Virus record (IMG/VR): IMGVR_UViG_3300023174_000600
Coordinates: 1-25,075 of that record
Reading direction: 5' to 3' (one strand)
Length of the DNA stretch: 25,075 nt
Origin: a virus
A program made the position numbers and the translations under genes. Below, one piece after another: positions 15,401-23,061 of the stretch. How positions within the stretch are numbered: position 1 is the stretch's first letter; every line of letters starts with the position of its first letter. Below the pieces are notes generated by a model, which worked only from the letters and a program-made list of their open reading frames with translations, was not told where the DNA came from and searched no databases.

Positions 15401-17323
15401 ATGAAGATTAATCTTTTCTCCACCAATGACTGCAAATGTAATATCTGCACCCTTAGCGTGCTGCTCTGCCCAGTATGCCGACATGTTAAGACGCTCAGTT
15501 TCAAATACTCGAGTGGCTTGCTTCCACAAATCAAGTTGCTCACCTGTAAATTCAGGTGCATACTTATCAAAAATTACATTGAATAGTTTAGATGTTGCAG
15601 TAATACCAGCCTTTGACTTATCTGCTGCAGTAGCAACCTCAGTCAGAATATTATCTAGCACTGCCTTGTCAAGTTTCATGTAGCGACCAACATTGTTTAC
15701 AGCAGCAAGTAGTTCATCCTTGTTGTCAAGGTGAATAAGTGTACCGCCAGCCTGTGGCAATAGGGCACCATACTTGCGTCCAAACATGTGGACTTCATTT
15801 GAAATCTTTAAAATCTTGTCATGAAGTGGCATGCGAGTAAACGCCTGAGCGGATGCACCACGAATAGAATTCATTGCACGGACTCGGTCACCCTTGGGTA
15901 GTACAGTTTCAAATGCATCAGCAAGTGCACGACCAGCGGCACTGTTTGTTGCACTTTGTGTAACACCCTTAAGAGCGCGACCAGTACGTGTACCATTCTC
16001 TAGCGCACGTTGTAGAGGCTCACCATCTGCGATGAATGGTGCAATTGTGCGAAGAACTTCCTCACGTGTATTTGCCTTAGACAGTGCAACTGCTTCGTCA
16101 GCAGTAAAGCGTCCCTTAGCCATCTTCTGAATCTTAAGCCAGTCATCTTCGTTAGCAATTGCGTCGATGATATGTGAGCCTTTTTCACCAGATAGGAATG
16201 TTGAGATTCCATCATAGTCAATTTTAATATTCTTAAACTCATCTTCAATGCGTGCTAGATTCTGAAAGTTCTTTAGGTATGCTTCTGAATACTTTTCAGT
16301 TTGAATTGCAGTCTTTGCACCCTTAAGTGCAGTCAATGATGCATTAGTCTTGACCTTCATAGCCTTAAGTTGTGATTCAAGGATTGAATATTGTTTCGCA
16401 GCCTTGGCTGCTTTAATTCCACTAGATGCTTCCATTACTTTTTTGGCATCAGCGGTAGCCTTAGCAAGTTTGCCGTACGCTAGGAATGGGTCAGCAGCAA
16501 CCGATAGTCCTATTTCACCGAGTGCAGTGATAACACGTGCTGCTGCAGACTCTGGATGTCCACCTGTTATTACATATGCTGCAGGGTCAAACAAAGAATA
16601 TGGGCGGTAGTATGTTTCTCCGCCTTGCTTAAATGAAACCTTTGCAAGTTTTATCTGCTCTTTGCGAGAAGCAGCGGCTGCGCCTGTCTCTTCATTAGGA
16701 AAAAATCCTACACCAAGGTCAACTTTTCCATCTTGTACGAGTTGCTTTGCAATTTGAAATGTTGTAAGTTGTCCTGGTATGCTCTTAAGAATTTCACCAG
16801 GTTTTGTTTCTCCTGTTGCTCCACCCCACTTGAATGCATCTTGCCAAGAACCTTGAGTCTTAACTTGATTAAACTCATCAATTGCAGAACGTAATGGTGC
16901 TGTAAGTGTCTCAACAACTGTATTTCCAACAACTGCTGCTATTCTGCTTGCACCTTTAAGACCTGACCACAGTACACCCAAAGGTGTATTATTAAACTTT
17001 TCAGTTGAAATCTTATTGCTAGCAATTACAGCCTCGGTTTTGCGCTTATCCTGTGTCATCTTGTCAATTTGTGCAAGAGTAGTAATGATAGGATTTGAAG
17101 CAAGGGCACCTTGCCGTGCAAGTCCAGTGATTAAACCAGCAGAGGCTTCAGGATTCTGAGCAAACATTCTACGCGCATTATAACCATCGATACCAGTAAT
17201 AAGAGACATGCTCTTTTGTAGGTCAGTATAGTCAGCCTGGTCTTGTGTAGTGATGCGCTCTTCTACTCCTACCATTACTGGCAAGCCATTAGCGTCTAAT
17301 TTTATTTTAGGAAGATTCGCCAT
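12422..17323 (-). CDS. Giant (1633 aa) putative internal virion protein
   Basis: This is the largest gene of the window. It is mostly helical, with Ala/Lys-rich coils (e.g. residues 275-365) and a conserved-looking core around residues 700-745 (VRPAYISRNIIEEQIRVFG). A hydrophobic stretch at 112-145 and a second one near 1235-1262 (GAGTFLPGAGFGLLWTVAAL) could contact membranes. No lysozyme, protease or RNA polymerase signature was found by eye. The size and position in a podovirus-like structural block recall the largest ejection proteins of T7-type (gp16) and N4-type phages, but sequence relation is not shown. Alternative: a tape-measure-like or minor head protein. It begins 2 nt after the stop of the disordered protein gene. 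Confidence 0.75.
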   Translation of the reverse strand: MANLPKIKLDANGLPVMVGVEERITTQDQADYTDLQKSMSLITGIDGYNARRMFAQNPEASAGLITGLARQGALASNPIITTLAQIDKMTQDKRKTEAVIASNKISTEKFNNTPLGVLWSGLKGASRIAAVVGNTVVETLTAPLRSAIDEFNQVKTQGSWQDAFKWGGATGETKPGEILKSIPGQLTTFQIAKQLVQDGKVDLGVGFFPNEETGAAAASRKEQIKLAKVSFKQGGETYYRPYSLFDPAAYVITGGHPESAAARVITALGEIGLSVAADPFLAYGKLAKATADAKKVMEASSGIKAAKAAKQYSILESQLKAMKVKTNASLTALKGAKTAIQTEKYSEAYLKNFQNLARIEDEFKNIKIDYDGISTFLSGEKGSHIIDAIANEDDWLKIQKMAKGRFTADEAVALSKANTREEVLRTIAPFIADGEPLQRALENGTRTGRALKGVTQSATNSAAGRALADAFETVLPKGDRVRAMNSIRGASAQAFTRMPLHDKILKISNEVHMFGRKYGALLPQAGGTLIHLDNKDELLAAVNNVGRYMKLDKAVLDNILTEVATAADKSKAGITATSKLFNVIFDKYAPEFTGEQLDLWKQATRVFETERLNMSAYWAEQHAKGADITFAVIGGEKINLHSAHLDSELLNTFVFIPDPKAMQDFITTSKKFAGLKLGRGVVLAENALSDINSLWKKSVLVRPAYISRNIIEEQIRVFGTGHISFLNHPLSAAAMWLGRPGGSKWKELLYQLDSVKDNVYGKSFKMGSSAEEFAAEEIAAELGNDYVAFMSDAMSGMGGDGEMGKLVKSLGYTKEVFGHPNWWAGFSSQVRILHNSEFVRKVIGTKPGKELDTVNYFLKGDGRKTLDRFSASKSEQFKNWVNTEDGLLNFLFKGVNDKGEQVSVLARVEELSGRGAGSQLIKELLAKGQVMVGQTLVKIPTGKDIAQATLEAQKKGLKGKRVKIDLHKDFTRTLEQTFADTGNWDNILMTVPKTAVVAGMTNNKIVQQISQGFFDIAVKFEKTTTMGPEWRQSYWDAIHDLSGSLNTKALNELRGNAPKSLSPLRNPITGAQIGKQHKAWRALDVADGSGPLTLDEAHQYAVKYANKNVENLFYDASKRNLLWHQLRLVAPFGQAWEDTMKAWGKIALDNPTQLYKVGKVGDWLSSPESSALYELTDARDYYDPNQGFFFGDPMTGERKFFVPFASSALNALQGIMPGASEARVSGPYALTAQPQSFNFAIGAGTFLPGAGFGLLWTVAALDAMNKNPLKLLPTELEEHVFKIAFPYGTPDIKNAGLLEGPLLSSNWVRALGGIFGVETSFAAAFAPSMNYLASSGEYDLLDPDDQSRLTQDGQNLARYFTMWRGLFGALTPIPFALRPEALAKNKNGDTVLATALWTNFKAIESAAGSDKSKAYVDFLDTYGPEQVFAIIKSTTGYEPTNLPTYNMIKNDPTVVQKYADVYGYLYPNGELSKVLFQYQKERGAFARMSAKEVMDKAVNILYTASKERLMTRSVGEGWSSTEYQDALSNLTKSYNLSGRVQPEYDTQWRERAFAQIKLASEDPKLADSSALIAARAYLDLRDDAIAASGMKTLANKKSAPQRAWLANEALRLITKYPDFQKIFYGVFKKELEG

Positions 17324-17325
17324 AT

Positions 17326-17790
17326 TTATAGACGCCCCTGATTAGAAAGACCTTCCAAAACAAATCGCAAATCTTGATTAGTTGGGTCAAGCATATAAAG
17401 CGCTTGAACAATCTGAATAGGAGTTTCAACCTGAGGTGTAGCCATTGCTGGTAAATTTAAAACAGAAGAGTCTGGTCCAGGTCCAGAATCAGCACCGTAT
17501 GTTAATACTTGGTCGGGTCGTTCAGTTGGCTGGTCAAGTCCAATTACTGGTGGAAGTTGTGGCGCTGCTGATGCAGATTGTGATGCTACTGCTGCGCTAG
17601 GATTTCCTGCTAATGCTGCAGAACCTTGGTTAGCCATATTCTGGCCACCCTCACCATAGCCAAGACCTGGCATATACATTGGTGCCTGTGTTCCGCTTTG
17701 ACCATTGCCACCTGTAGCAGAAATATTTGCTGGATTGTTTTGAGGTGCATCAGGACGATTACCGCCGCTGTTACCTGGTGTTCCTGCCAT
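17326..17790 (-). CDS. Disordered Gly/Asn/Pro-rich small virion-region protein
   Basis: This 154-aa protein has a long low-complexity N-terminus (NSGGNRPDAPQNNPANISAT) and a Gln/Ser/Ala-rich middle, then a short ordered end, IQALYMLDPTNQDLRFVLEG preceded by PIQIV. That end looks like a helical docking peptide. I know short proteins with this LYxLDPTNxDLR tail from actinophage genomes next to large virion proteins. GGAGGAATC before ATG 17790 is a strong ribosome site. It may link the protease or portal to the giant protein, which is an inference from position. Confidence 0.78.
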   Translation of the reverse strand: MAGTPGNSGGNRPDAPQNNPANISATGGNGQSGTQAPMYMPGLGYGEGGQNMANQGSAALAGNPSAAVASQSASAAPQLPPVIGLDQPTERPDQVLTYGADSGPGPDSSVLNLPAMATPQVETPIQIVQALYMLDPTNQDLRFVLEGLSNQGRL

Positions 17791-17798
17791 GATTCCTC

Positions 17799-18344
17799 CT
17801 ACTTAATATATTGTTCAAGAATGTGAAATGGAGCCGAAGTTCCATTGTTATTAATTGCTGCAATTTTTATTGCTTCTAGTGCAGATGCTCCTGCATGTAA
17901 TGCACCCAGTGCATAATCACCACCAGAACCAATTGCATAAAGACCTGTGTTGTTCATTGCTACTGCAAAATCGCTATCGATTTCAAATAAACTACCATTG
18001 ATTCCAATAATAAGACTAAGTTCAAACTTATTGTCTTCACTATCATTTGTCTTGGTAAATTCAATTCCAGATTCAGTTAGCGTCTGTTTTAATGATGGAG
18101 CAACTTTATTAATTACAAACTCATAAAGATTTAATTTTGCTTTTACTGTTACTACTGGTGGAATCCACCCATGCAGTACCACTTGTAAAGCACGATAGTC
18201 ACCAGCACCACCAATAATGTAACTTCCACGTTCAACTGCCTTTACCATGTCAGGGTGGTTGTAAATTTTTCCATCTGCTACTACAAGAGAATCACTTACT
18301 ATGACACAACCTTCTGTGCTTTGTACACCTATGATTGTTGTCAT
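17799..18344 (-). CDS. HslV/proteasome-beta-like Ntn-hydrolase (putative head protease)
   Basis: I use ATG 18344 rather than the in-frame GTG 18353. GGTGGGG sits just ahead of it, and removal of Met exposes Thr1-Thr2, as in HslV. The 181-aa product reads MTTIIGVQSTEGCVIVSDS, with Asp17 in place (T1 numbering). A Lys (K34) aligns with catalytic Lys33 after a one-residue insertion (MVKAVERGSYIIGGAGDYR). A C-terminal YAIGSGGDYALGALHAG parallels HslV's IAIGSGGPYA. The Thr1/Asp17/Lys33 triad of this family is thus met. No HslU-like ATPase is seen. It lies just after the portal, where prohead proteases are usually encoded, and no other protease is visible, so a head-maturation role is suggested. 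Family: confident. Role: inferred. Confidence 0.9.
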   Translation of the reverse strand: MTTIIGVQSTEGCVIVSDSLVVADGKIYNHPDMVKAVERGSYIIGGAGDYRALQVVLHGWIPPVVTVKAKLNLYEFVINKVAPSLKQTLTESGIEFTKTNDSEDNKFELSLIIGINGSLFEIDSDFAVAMNNTGLYAIGSGGDYALGALHAGASALEAIKIAAINNNGTSAPFHILEQYIK

Positions 18345-18358
18345 TGTCCCCACCTAGT

Positions 18359-20152
18359 TTATCGTCGAGTAATAGTTCTTACGCTTGCGTTTGCCGAGCC
18401 TTGTCCGCTAAGAGATGATAATAAACTTTGTAGACTTGCTGGCGGTTGTTCTTGCATTGGTGCTGCTTGCCCACCCATTTCGGTAGGTGTAGCGCCTCCT
18501 GCTGGAACGCCTTCGGGAGCAGGGGACGGTTGCTCAACCGCTTGTGGTGTGCCAGCAGGAGGAACTGTCTGCTGCTGTGGAGCAAAGGTCGCTTCAATTG
18601 CGTCCTCAAGTGCCTGTCCCTTTTGGCGTGCTTTAATCACAGCAGCAATCTTACGTACTACTTCAGAAGCGTCCTGGCCTTGAGTTGCCATCTGTGGAAT
18701 CGCTTGAGTGTAGGCGGTAAGTGAACCGAGTAATGCTGCACGCATATCCTCGATTTCAATCTTTTCTAATTCTTGTGTAACGTTGACAGTAAATGGAAGT
18801 TCTCTCATAGCCATATCACGGCTGATTAGTTTACCACCAAGAGCCTGTAGCATAAAGATAAGACCCTGTGCTGGGTTAAGACCAGCAAGCATTCCATAGC
18901 GAACATCTGCTGAGTAATCAGCCTTGATGTCCTTTGATGGCTTGTATGTAATCTCATATGGAGAACCAGAATCTACGCCACGAATAGTTTTTTCTTCTGG
19001 GAAAATTGTTTCATCAACTTCAAAACAAATCTGAATTACATCACGAAGTGTTGACGCAAAGATTGCTTGAGCAGATTTAACCTGAGTATCAAAGGCTCCC
19101 ATAAGAGCCTGAACGCCTTGACCAGTAACAATAGAGGCGTCAATGTTACCTGTTCGTCCCTCAGGATAACGAGTACCAACGCGAAGTTCTTGGCTAAGTA
19201 GTTGCTGTTCAGTAAATGCACCTTGTGGAAGTGTAAGTTCTACGCGGCGTACACCTGCTGGGTTAGCAGTGCGAATGACTGCATCTCCACCAAGTTGTAA
19301 TTCCTGTACATCCTGTGGAAGTACGATTGGAGCCTGTACAGATTTCTCTGCAGCCTCCATAGCAAGTAATGCAAAGCGATTGCGTAGTAATTGGATACCA
19401 AGAACATCATCAAATTGTCCACGAAGTTCTCCATCAATGGATGGCTTACGTGCTACTACTACCATCATCTTACCAAGAGGATTCTTAGCCTTTGATAAAA
19501 CTAGGTTGTCTTTGCTAGGAATATAAATGATTGATTGGTCTTTGTCATAATAACGAATCATCTCAATCTGAGCATTAAGGTCCTGCTTGTAGCCAAAGCC
19601 ACCAAGGAGTTCCCTATCGTATTCAGGAAATTGCGTGACGAGTTCGCCCAATGTCATTATGTATCGCTTTGCAAATGCCACACAACGTCCGTAGCGGTCA
19701 AATTCTGGGTAAGCCCCAATAGGATTTTCTACGCGGATACGTGGCAGGTTTGCTTCTTCGTCCAATTCAATAATGAAAGGAACGAAACCGTATGTGATGT
19801 ACCAATCTGCACCTGAGTACATCTGTACTGACAGGTCAGAGTGCTGAAAATAGTTAGATGCAATGCGTGTGCGCTTGTCAGCAAAGGCACGAGCCTTATC
19901 GGTGACAGAGTTAGCAGCAGAACAGTTAACTGCTGGCAGTGGAGCCATGACTTCTGATAAGTCACGGGCTACAATATCAATGAAGTTAGCAACTACGTTA
20001 GCGTCGACACCATCTGGGAAGAAATCAGGATAGACTTCAGCAATTTTTCCTCGGCGTACGGCAAGAACATCAAGGTTGCGAGCATCACGCTCACCGTTGC
20101 GGTAGCGTAAAGAGTCAACTCTTGCTGCTACCTGTTCCATTGATAATACCAT
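18359..20152 (-). CDS. Portal protein
   Basis: This is a 597-aa protein: N-terminal MEQVAARVDSLRYRNGERDA, an early helical block with NFIDIVARDLSEVMAPLPAV, then WYITYGFVPFIIELDEEANL and ENPIGAYPEFDRYGR, the pattern of actinophage portals. A long helix region (QLLRNRFALLAMEAAEKSVQ) and the LVSQELRVGTRYPEGR-like stretch (seen as LSQELRVGTRYPEGRTG) follow. The C-terminal tail (about 515-590) is Pro/Gln/Gly-rich and disordered. AAGGA sits 6 nt before ATG 20152. It forms the dodecameric DNA entry ring. The order terminase-two small genes-portal-protease-scaffold-capsid is standard for tailed phages. Confidence 0.9.
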   Translation of the reverse strand: MVLSMEQVAARVDSLRYRNGERDARNLDVLAVRRGKIAEVYPDFFPDGVDANVVANFIDIVARDLSEVMAPLPAVNCSAANSVTDKARAFADKRTRIASNYFQHSDLSVQMYSGADWYITYGFVPFIIELDEEANLPRIRVENPIGAYPEFDRYGRCVAFAKRYIMTLGELVTQFPEYDRELLGGFGYKQDLNAQIEMIRYYDKDQSIIYIPSKDNLVLSKAKNPLGKMMVVVARKPSIDGELRGQFDDVLGIQLLRNRFALLAMEAAEKSVQAPIVLPQDVQELQLGGDAVIRTANPAGVRRVELTLPQGAFTEQQLLSQELRVGTRYPEGRTGNIDASIVTGQGVQALMGAFDTQVKSAQAIFASTLRDVIQICFEVDETIFPEEKTIRGVDSGSPYEITYKPSKDIKADYSADVRYGMLAGLNPAQGLIFMLQALGGKLISRDMAMRELPFTVNVTQELEKIEIEDMRAALLGSLTAYTQAIPQMATQGQDASEVVRKIAAVIKARQKGQALEDAIEATFAPQQQTVPPAGTPQAVEQPSPAPEGVPAGGATPTEMGGQAAPMQEQPPASLQSLLSSLSGQGSANASVRTITRR

Positions 20153-20160
20153 TGTAGTCC

Positions 20161-20376
20161 TTACTTGTTTAATTCATTAGGGAATCCGCCACCCATACCA
20201 ATTGGGCCAGCGAGTCCGCCACTTTTAAGTGGGCTTACTCTTGTTTTAATACGTTTGATATCTTTTAAGCGTGATTCTTGTTGAACTTTAGCCATACGTT
20301 TGGCATCAGACTTAGGCCATGACTTTGCTGCACGCAGTTCATCAATGATGCGTTGCGATTCTGGAGAGATTGCCAT
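20161..20376 (-). CDS. Small basic protein, Gly-rich C-terminus
   Basis: This is a 71-aa protein: MAISPESQRIIDELRAAKSW, then PKSDAKRMAKVQQESRLKD, then KRIKTRVSPLKSGGLAGP, ending IGMGGGFPNELNK. An N-terminal charged helix precedes a basic segment and a Gly/Pro tail. ATG 20376 overlaps the stop of the preceding gene (TAATG). Its tail (GPIGMGGGF) resembles the tail of that gene's product (YKPMGGGMNW). The function is unknown. It is possibly packaged or portal-associated. Confidence 0.8.
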   Translation of the reverse strand: MAISPESQRIIDELRAAKSWPKSDAKRMAKVQQESRLKDIKRIKTRVSPLKSGGLAGPIGMGGGFPNELNK

Positions 20377-20801
20377 TACTTAGTAGACCAGTTCATACCG
20401 CCGCCCATTGGCTTGTATATACCGCCTACGTTTGAGCCGCCTTTACCAGCAATACCGCCAAGATTTCTTGTTTTGATTGGAACAGTTTTTGCTGGAGTCA
20501 ATTTTCCAGTCATGCCAACCTTGCTTTCAGTGCGCGCTCTGCCACGTGCACCACTAACATTTTGAGAAGGATACTTTTTCTTCATTGCTTCATCGCTCAT
20601 AAATTCCATTCCCTCACGAGAACGACGAGCGACACCACGCAATGGACCACGGCCCTTACCAGTATCTTGTGCTTTGCCCAACGCTGCTTCACCTGCTCGT
20701 GTTTGCTTGCTATTAATAACGCGAGACGGTACGGTTACTTTTTTGCCAGAAGGCTTTTTGTATGTGTTTTCCTTACGTGCTTCGTCTGCTGACTTTGCCA
20801 T
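20376..20801 (-). CDS. Basic, mostly disordered protein between terminase and portal
   Basis: I place the start at ATG 20801 (MAKSADEARKENTYKKPSGK), which has AGGATTACA upstream. An in-frame ATG at 20849 would overlap the terminase gene by 41 nt. The 141-aa product is Lys/Arg/Gly-rich, contains GKGRGPLRGVARRSREGMEF and ends in GGIYKPMGGGMNWSTK. It has no membrane segment and no recognised domain. Its position between terminase and portal could suit a packaging accessory or a head-interior protein. Confidence 0.82.
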   Translation of the reverse strand: MAKSADEARKENTYKKPSGKKVTVPSRVINSKQTRAGEAALGKAQDTGKGRGPLRGVARRSREGMEFMSDEAMKKKYPSQNVSGARGRARTESKVGMTGKLTPAKTVPIKTRNLGGIAGKGGSNVGGIYKPMGGGMNWSTK

Positions 20802-20808
20802 TGTAATC

Positions 20809-22677
20809 CTATCCGTATTGCTCTGCCCATTGTGAGGCAAAGGCTTCATCTAATTGTATTGAACCACGTGATGCTTTCTGCTGACGCGTAGCCCATCTGT
20901 TTGTCTGGTACTGACCAACCCGTGATGATTGTTGCATCAGTTCACGCACACGGATAACGGCAAACCATAAAGCCATTACACAGTCTGTTGGGTTCTTTGT
21001 ATCTGGTTTCCAGGTAATGAGTTGCTGTACAAGGGACTTTAATCCCTCAGAGCCTTCGTTGCTTGGAATCTCTATTAAGTTGTTATCTTGGAAGCGACTA
21101 TCACGGGTACTTCCAAAGAGGCTAGCCATAGAGGCTACACCGAAAGATACGTCCCACTTATTTTTGCCAGTGAAGTGTGAGTTTAACTGGCAACCGTACG
21201 AAGCCAAATAGTTGCGCAGGTCACCATCCATAGCATAGTACTTCTGGTGTGCGTTGATTTCGACTCTGAACTCTTGAGGTTTATACTTCTCAACCCACTC
21301 ATGAATGAGCGCTGTCTCTTTTTGAGGAGTAGGGTCAACCATGTTGACACAATCTAAAACATAAATCTTACCGTCGCCGCGGTTGTAAGTGACGGCGACG
21401 AAAGCAGAACGACCAGATACGGCAGGGTCAAATCCAATTACCGTGTAGGTTCCGTCGATGTGCTGTGGGTGCCCTGGAGTATTGTGTTTAAGCGGTCCGC
21501 GCTTTCGCATACCGTTAACACATCCTGCAACGATTGTTGGCGAGAATATAGAGTCTTCTTGGACGTCTTCTTGTTGGTAGACCATAGCCCAGACAGATGG
21601 CGCAACTTCAGAGCGGCGCGTAAACAAAGAGGGTCCATCCCATTTCGGATAAAGTCCATCGGCATCAGGCTCGTCAATCTCGTTTTCTTGTTGTGTTGTT
21701 TTAGGCCATAGAGTTTTCCAGTTCTCAGGCTTTTCATCAAATTCTAGTACGGCAGGTTGTGAGAAGTAAGTAAAGGGCGACTTGTTACCAGTCCACTGGT
21801 CAGGGTCACGAATCATCTTGTACAGGTCAATTGGCTGTACACGGGTGCCTACGATAACTAACTTACCGTGACGGCCTAGACGAGTGATAACTTCCTTCTG
21901 AAGCCACTCAATCTGCTTCTCCCACTCGTGGGCGTTGGAACCCATCACGACGTCATCTAGGATAATCAAATCCGCACGTGCACCGTAAATCTGAGAACCA
22001 AATCCCAGTGCCTGTACGGTAGGGTCCTTTTCGCCAGAGTCACGTCCTGTGCCTAGATAAATCATATCGGCTGACCATTGGGTTGCATCAGCCTTATAAC
22101 CACCGCTTGGGCCGAAGGCCACCTGTAACTTGGTATAGGCTGGATGACTTAATCTTGTCTTAATGGCGCCAAGGAACTTGCGTGCCATACCTTGAGTCTT
22201 TGAAACTACAATGACTCTAGCGTTAGGGTTGGTCACAATCTTGTAAACGACATAGTTAGTCGTGATGACCGTAGACTTGGCGTGCTCAGGTGGTACGTTA
22301 ATCAGTAGACGATTAGCAGCACCTGGCTCGTAGGTCATAGAGGGGTGAACCCAACGGGGCTCGCGTCCCTCAATCAAATCTACCCAGTCAAGGTGATGCT
22401 TAAAAAGTTTAGTATCTAGGAACTGTTCAGAGAAGTCAGGGAATGAAATCTCCTTGATGTCCTTTAGGTCAGCCCTGATGCCCTTGCCCTCTAGACGGGC
22501 CTTCTCGGCACGCTCTTTGAACTCAGGGTCATTCATTGTCCATTGGCGGTAAGTGACCTCATTGCGTCCTACAGAGGTCATAGCGGCTACAATAGTCGAA
22601 CCCTCGGCCAGGGTCAGGAGAACCCGTTCTTGGGCTTCCTTCTTGGAGATATCTATCTTTCCAGGCTTGCGTCCCAT
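20809..22677 (-). CDS. terL: Terminase large subunit with N-terminal small-subunit-like HTH
   Basis: This 622-aa DNA-packaging motor has its ATPase in the N-terminal half: Walker A-type loop NVPPEHAKST (residues 127-136), Walker B LIILDD (237-242) and the coupling-type motif VIVGTRV (274-280). The nuclease half shows D417 (IGFDPAVSGRSA), E473 (RVEINAHQKY) and D565 (NPTDCVMALWFA), a plausible RNase H-fold triad. Residues 14-62 (LAEGSTIVAAMTSVGRNEVT, then YRQWTMNDPEFKERAEKARL) look like the helix-turn-helix of small terminases, so DNA recognition may be fused here. No separate small-terminase gene is seen upstream. GGGG lies 9-12 nt before ATG 22677. It is the first gene of the leftward operon. 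Confidence 0.95.
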   Translation of the reverse strand: MGRKPGKIDISKKEAQERVLLTLAEGSTIVAAMTSVGRNEVTYRQWTMNDPEFKERAEKARLEGKGIRADLKDIKEISFPDFSEQFLDTKLFKHHLDWVDLIEGREPRWVHPSMTYEPGAANRLLINVPPEHAKSTVITTNYVVYKIVTNPNARVIVVSKTQGMARKFLGAIKTRLSHPAYTKLQVAFGPSGGYKADATQWSADMIYLGTGRDSGEKDPTVQALGFGSQIYGARADLIILDDVVMGSNAHEWEKQIEWLQKEVITRLGRHGKLVIVGTRVQPIDLYKMIRDPDQWTGNKSPFTYFSQPAVLEFDEKPENWKTLWPKTTQQENEIDEPDADGLYPKWDGPSLFTRRSEVAPSVWAMVYQQEDVQEDSIFSPTIVAGCVNGMRKRGPLKHNTPGHPQHIDGTYTVIGFDPAVSGRSAFVAVTYNRGDGKIYVLDCVNMVDPTPQKETALIHEWVEKYKPQEFRVEINAHQKYYAMDGDLRNYLASYGCQLNSHFTGKNKWDVSFGVASMASLFGSTRDSRFQDNNLIEIPSNEGSEGLKSLVQQLITWKPDTKNPTDCVMALWFAVIRVRELMQQSSRVGQYQTNRWATRQQKASRGSIQLDEAFASQWAEQYG

Positions 22678-22709
22678 CAGTTATATCCCCTTATAAACCC
22701 ACATTAAAC

Positions 22710-22727
22710 ACCCGTCAGTAAACGGGT
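22710..22727. promoter_or_regulatory. Inverted repeat upstream of terminase gene
   Basis: A 6-bp perfect stem (ACCCGT/ACGGGT) with 6-nt spacer CAGTAA lies 33-50 bp upstream of the terminase start. It could be an operator or mRNA leader hairpin for the late operon. No well-matched sigma70 promoter was found between it and the AT-rich run, so the late promoter may be non-canonical. Confidence 0.35.
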
Positions 22728-22766
22728 ATAACTATCCCAATATATATATTATATTATTATATATAA

Positions 22767-22799
22767 GAGTCGCGGAGTCTTAAACGGAGCGACTCCGTT
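22767..22799. promoter_or_regulatory. Overlapping, mutually exclusive hairpins
   Basis: Three perfect 7-bp pairings compete for the same bases: GAGTCGC (22767-22773) with GCGACTC (22789-22795), CGGAGTC (22773-22779) with GACTCCG (22791-22797), and AACGGAG (22783-22789) with CTCCGTT (22793-22799; 3-nt loop CGA). AT-rich DNA lies on both sides. It looks like a switchable structure or bidirectional terminator/operator. Which strand is transcribed across it is unknown. Confidence 0.5.
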
Positions 22800-22895
22800 A
22801 TGTATTATATACATAATAGATAACCTGTTCAAAGTACTAAAACCGAACAACTTATCTTAATATATTTTTATTAGGGGTAACTGATATATATAAAA

Positions 22896-22926
22896 GCCCT
22901 GGTCACAGGGCATATGGGGCCCATAT
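22896..22926. repeat. Back-to-back palindromes
   Basis: GCCCTG-GTCA-CAGGGC (22896-22911) is followed with no gap by ATATGGG-G-CCCATAT (22912-22926). A further GGGGCCCC palindrome is at 22962-22969. The tight tandem of two perfect dyads suggests a binding site or terminator structure. No T-run follows either. Confidence 0.45.
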
Positions 22927-22994
22927 AACAGAAAATTTATACGGGAGACATAATATGTACAGGGGCCCCAGTTAAAAGACTCTAGGGTCAAATA

Positions 22995-23027
22995 GACTTA
23001 TCGACTTATCGATTTGTCGACAAATTG
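22995..23027. repeat. 8-bp tandem repeats merging into a 14-bp palindrome
   Basis: GACTTATC occurs twice in tandem (22995-23002, 23003-23010), then GATTTGTC, then the inverted GACAAATT. ATTTGTCGACAAAT (23012-23025) is a perfect palindrome, and ATTTGTCGG recurs at 23044-23052. Short iterated sites of this kind are typical of origins or repressor operators. Neither use is proven here. Confidence 0.5.
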
Positions 23028-23061
23028 CTTTGTCTCCATGTGTATTTGTCGGTATTTGATG

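Noticed and set aside
15060-15735. CTTGACA/TGTCAAG matches inside the giant gene
   Set aside because: They lack -10 boxes at proper spacing and are explained by Leu-Asp-Lys type codons, so they are not called promoters or operators.
18345-18353. GTG start for the HslV-like protein
   Set aside because: The GTG lies within the likely ribosome site of ATG 18344, and only the ATG start exposes the Thr-Thr N-terminus needed by this family.
20802-20849. Earlier start for the basic protein after the terminase
   Set aside because: It overlaps the terminase gene by 41 nt. ATG 20801 has a good ribosome site.
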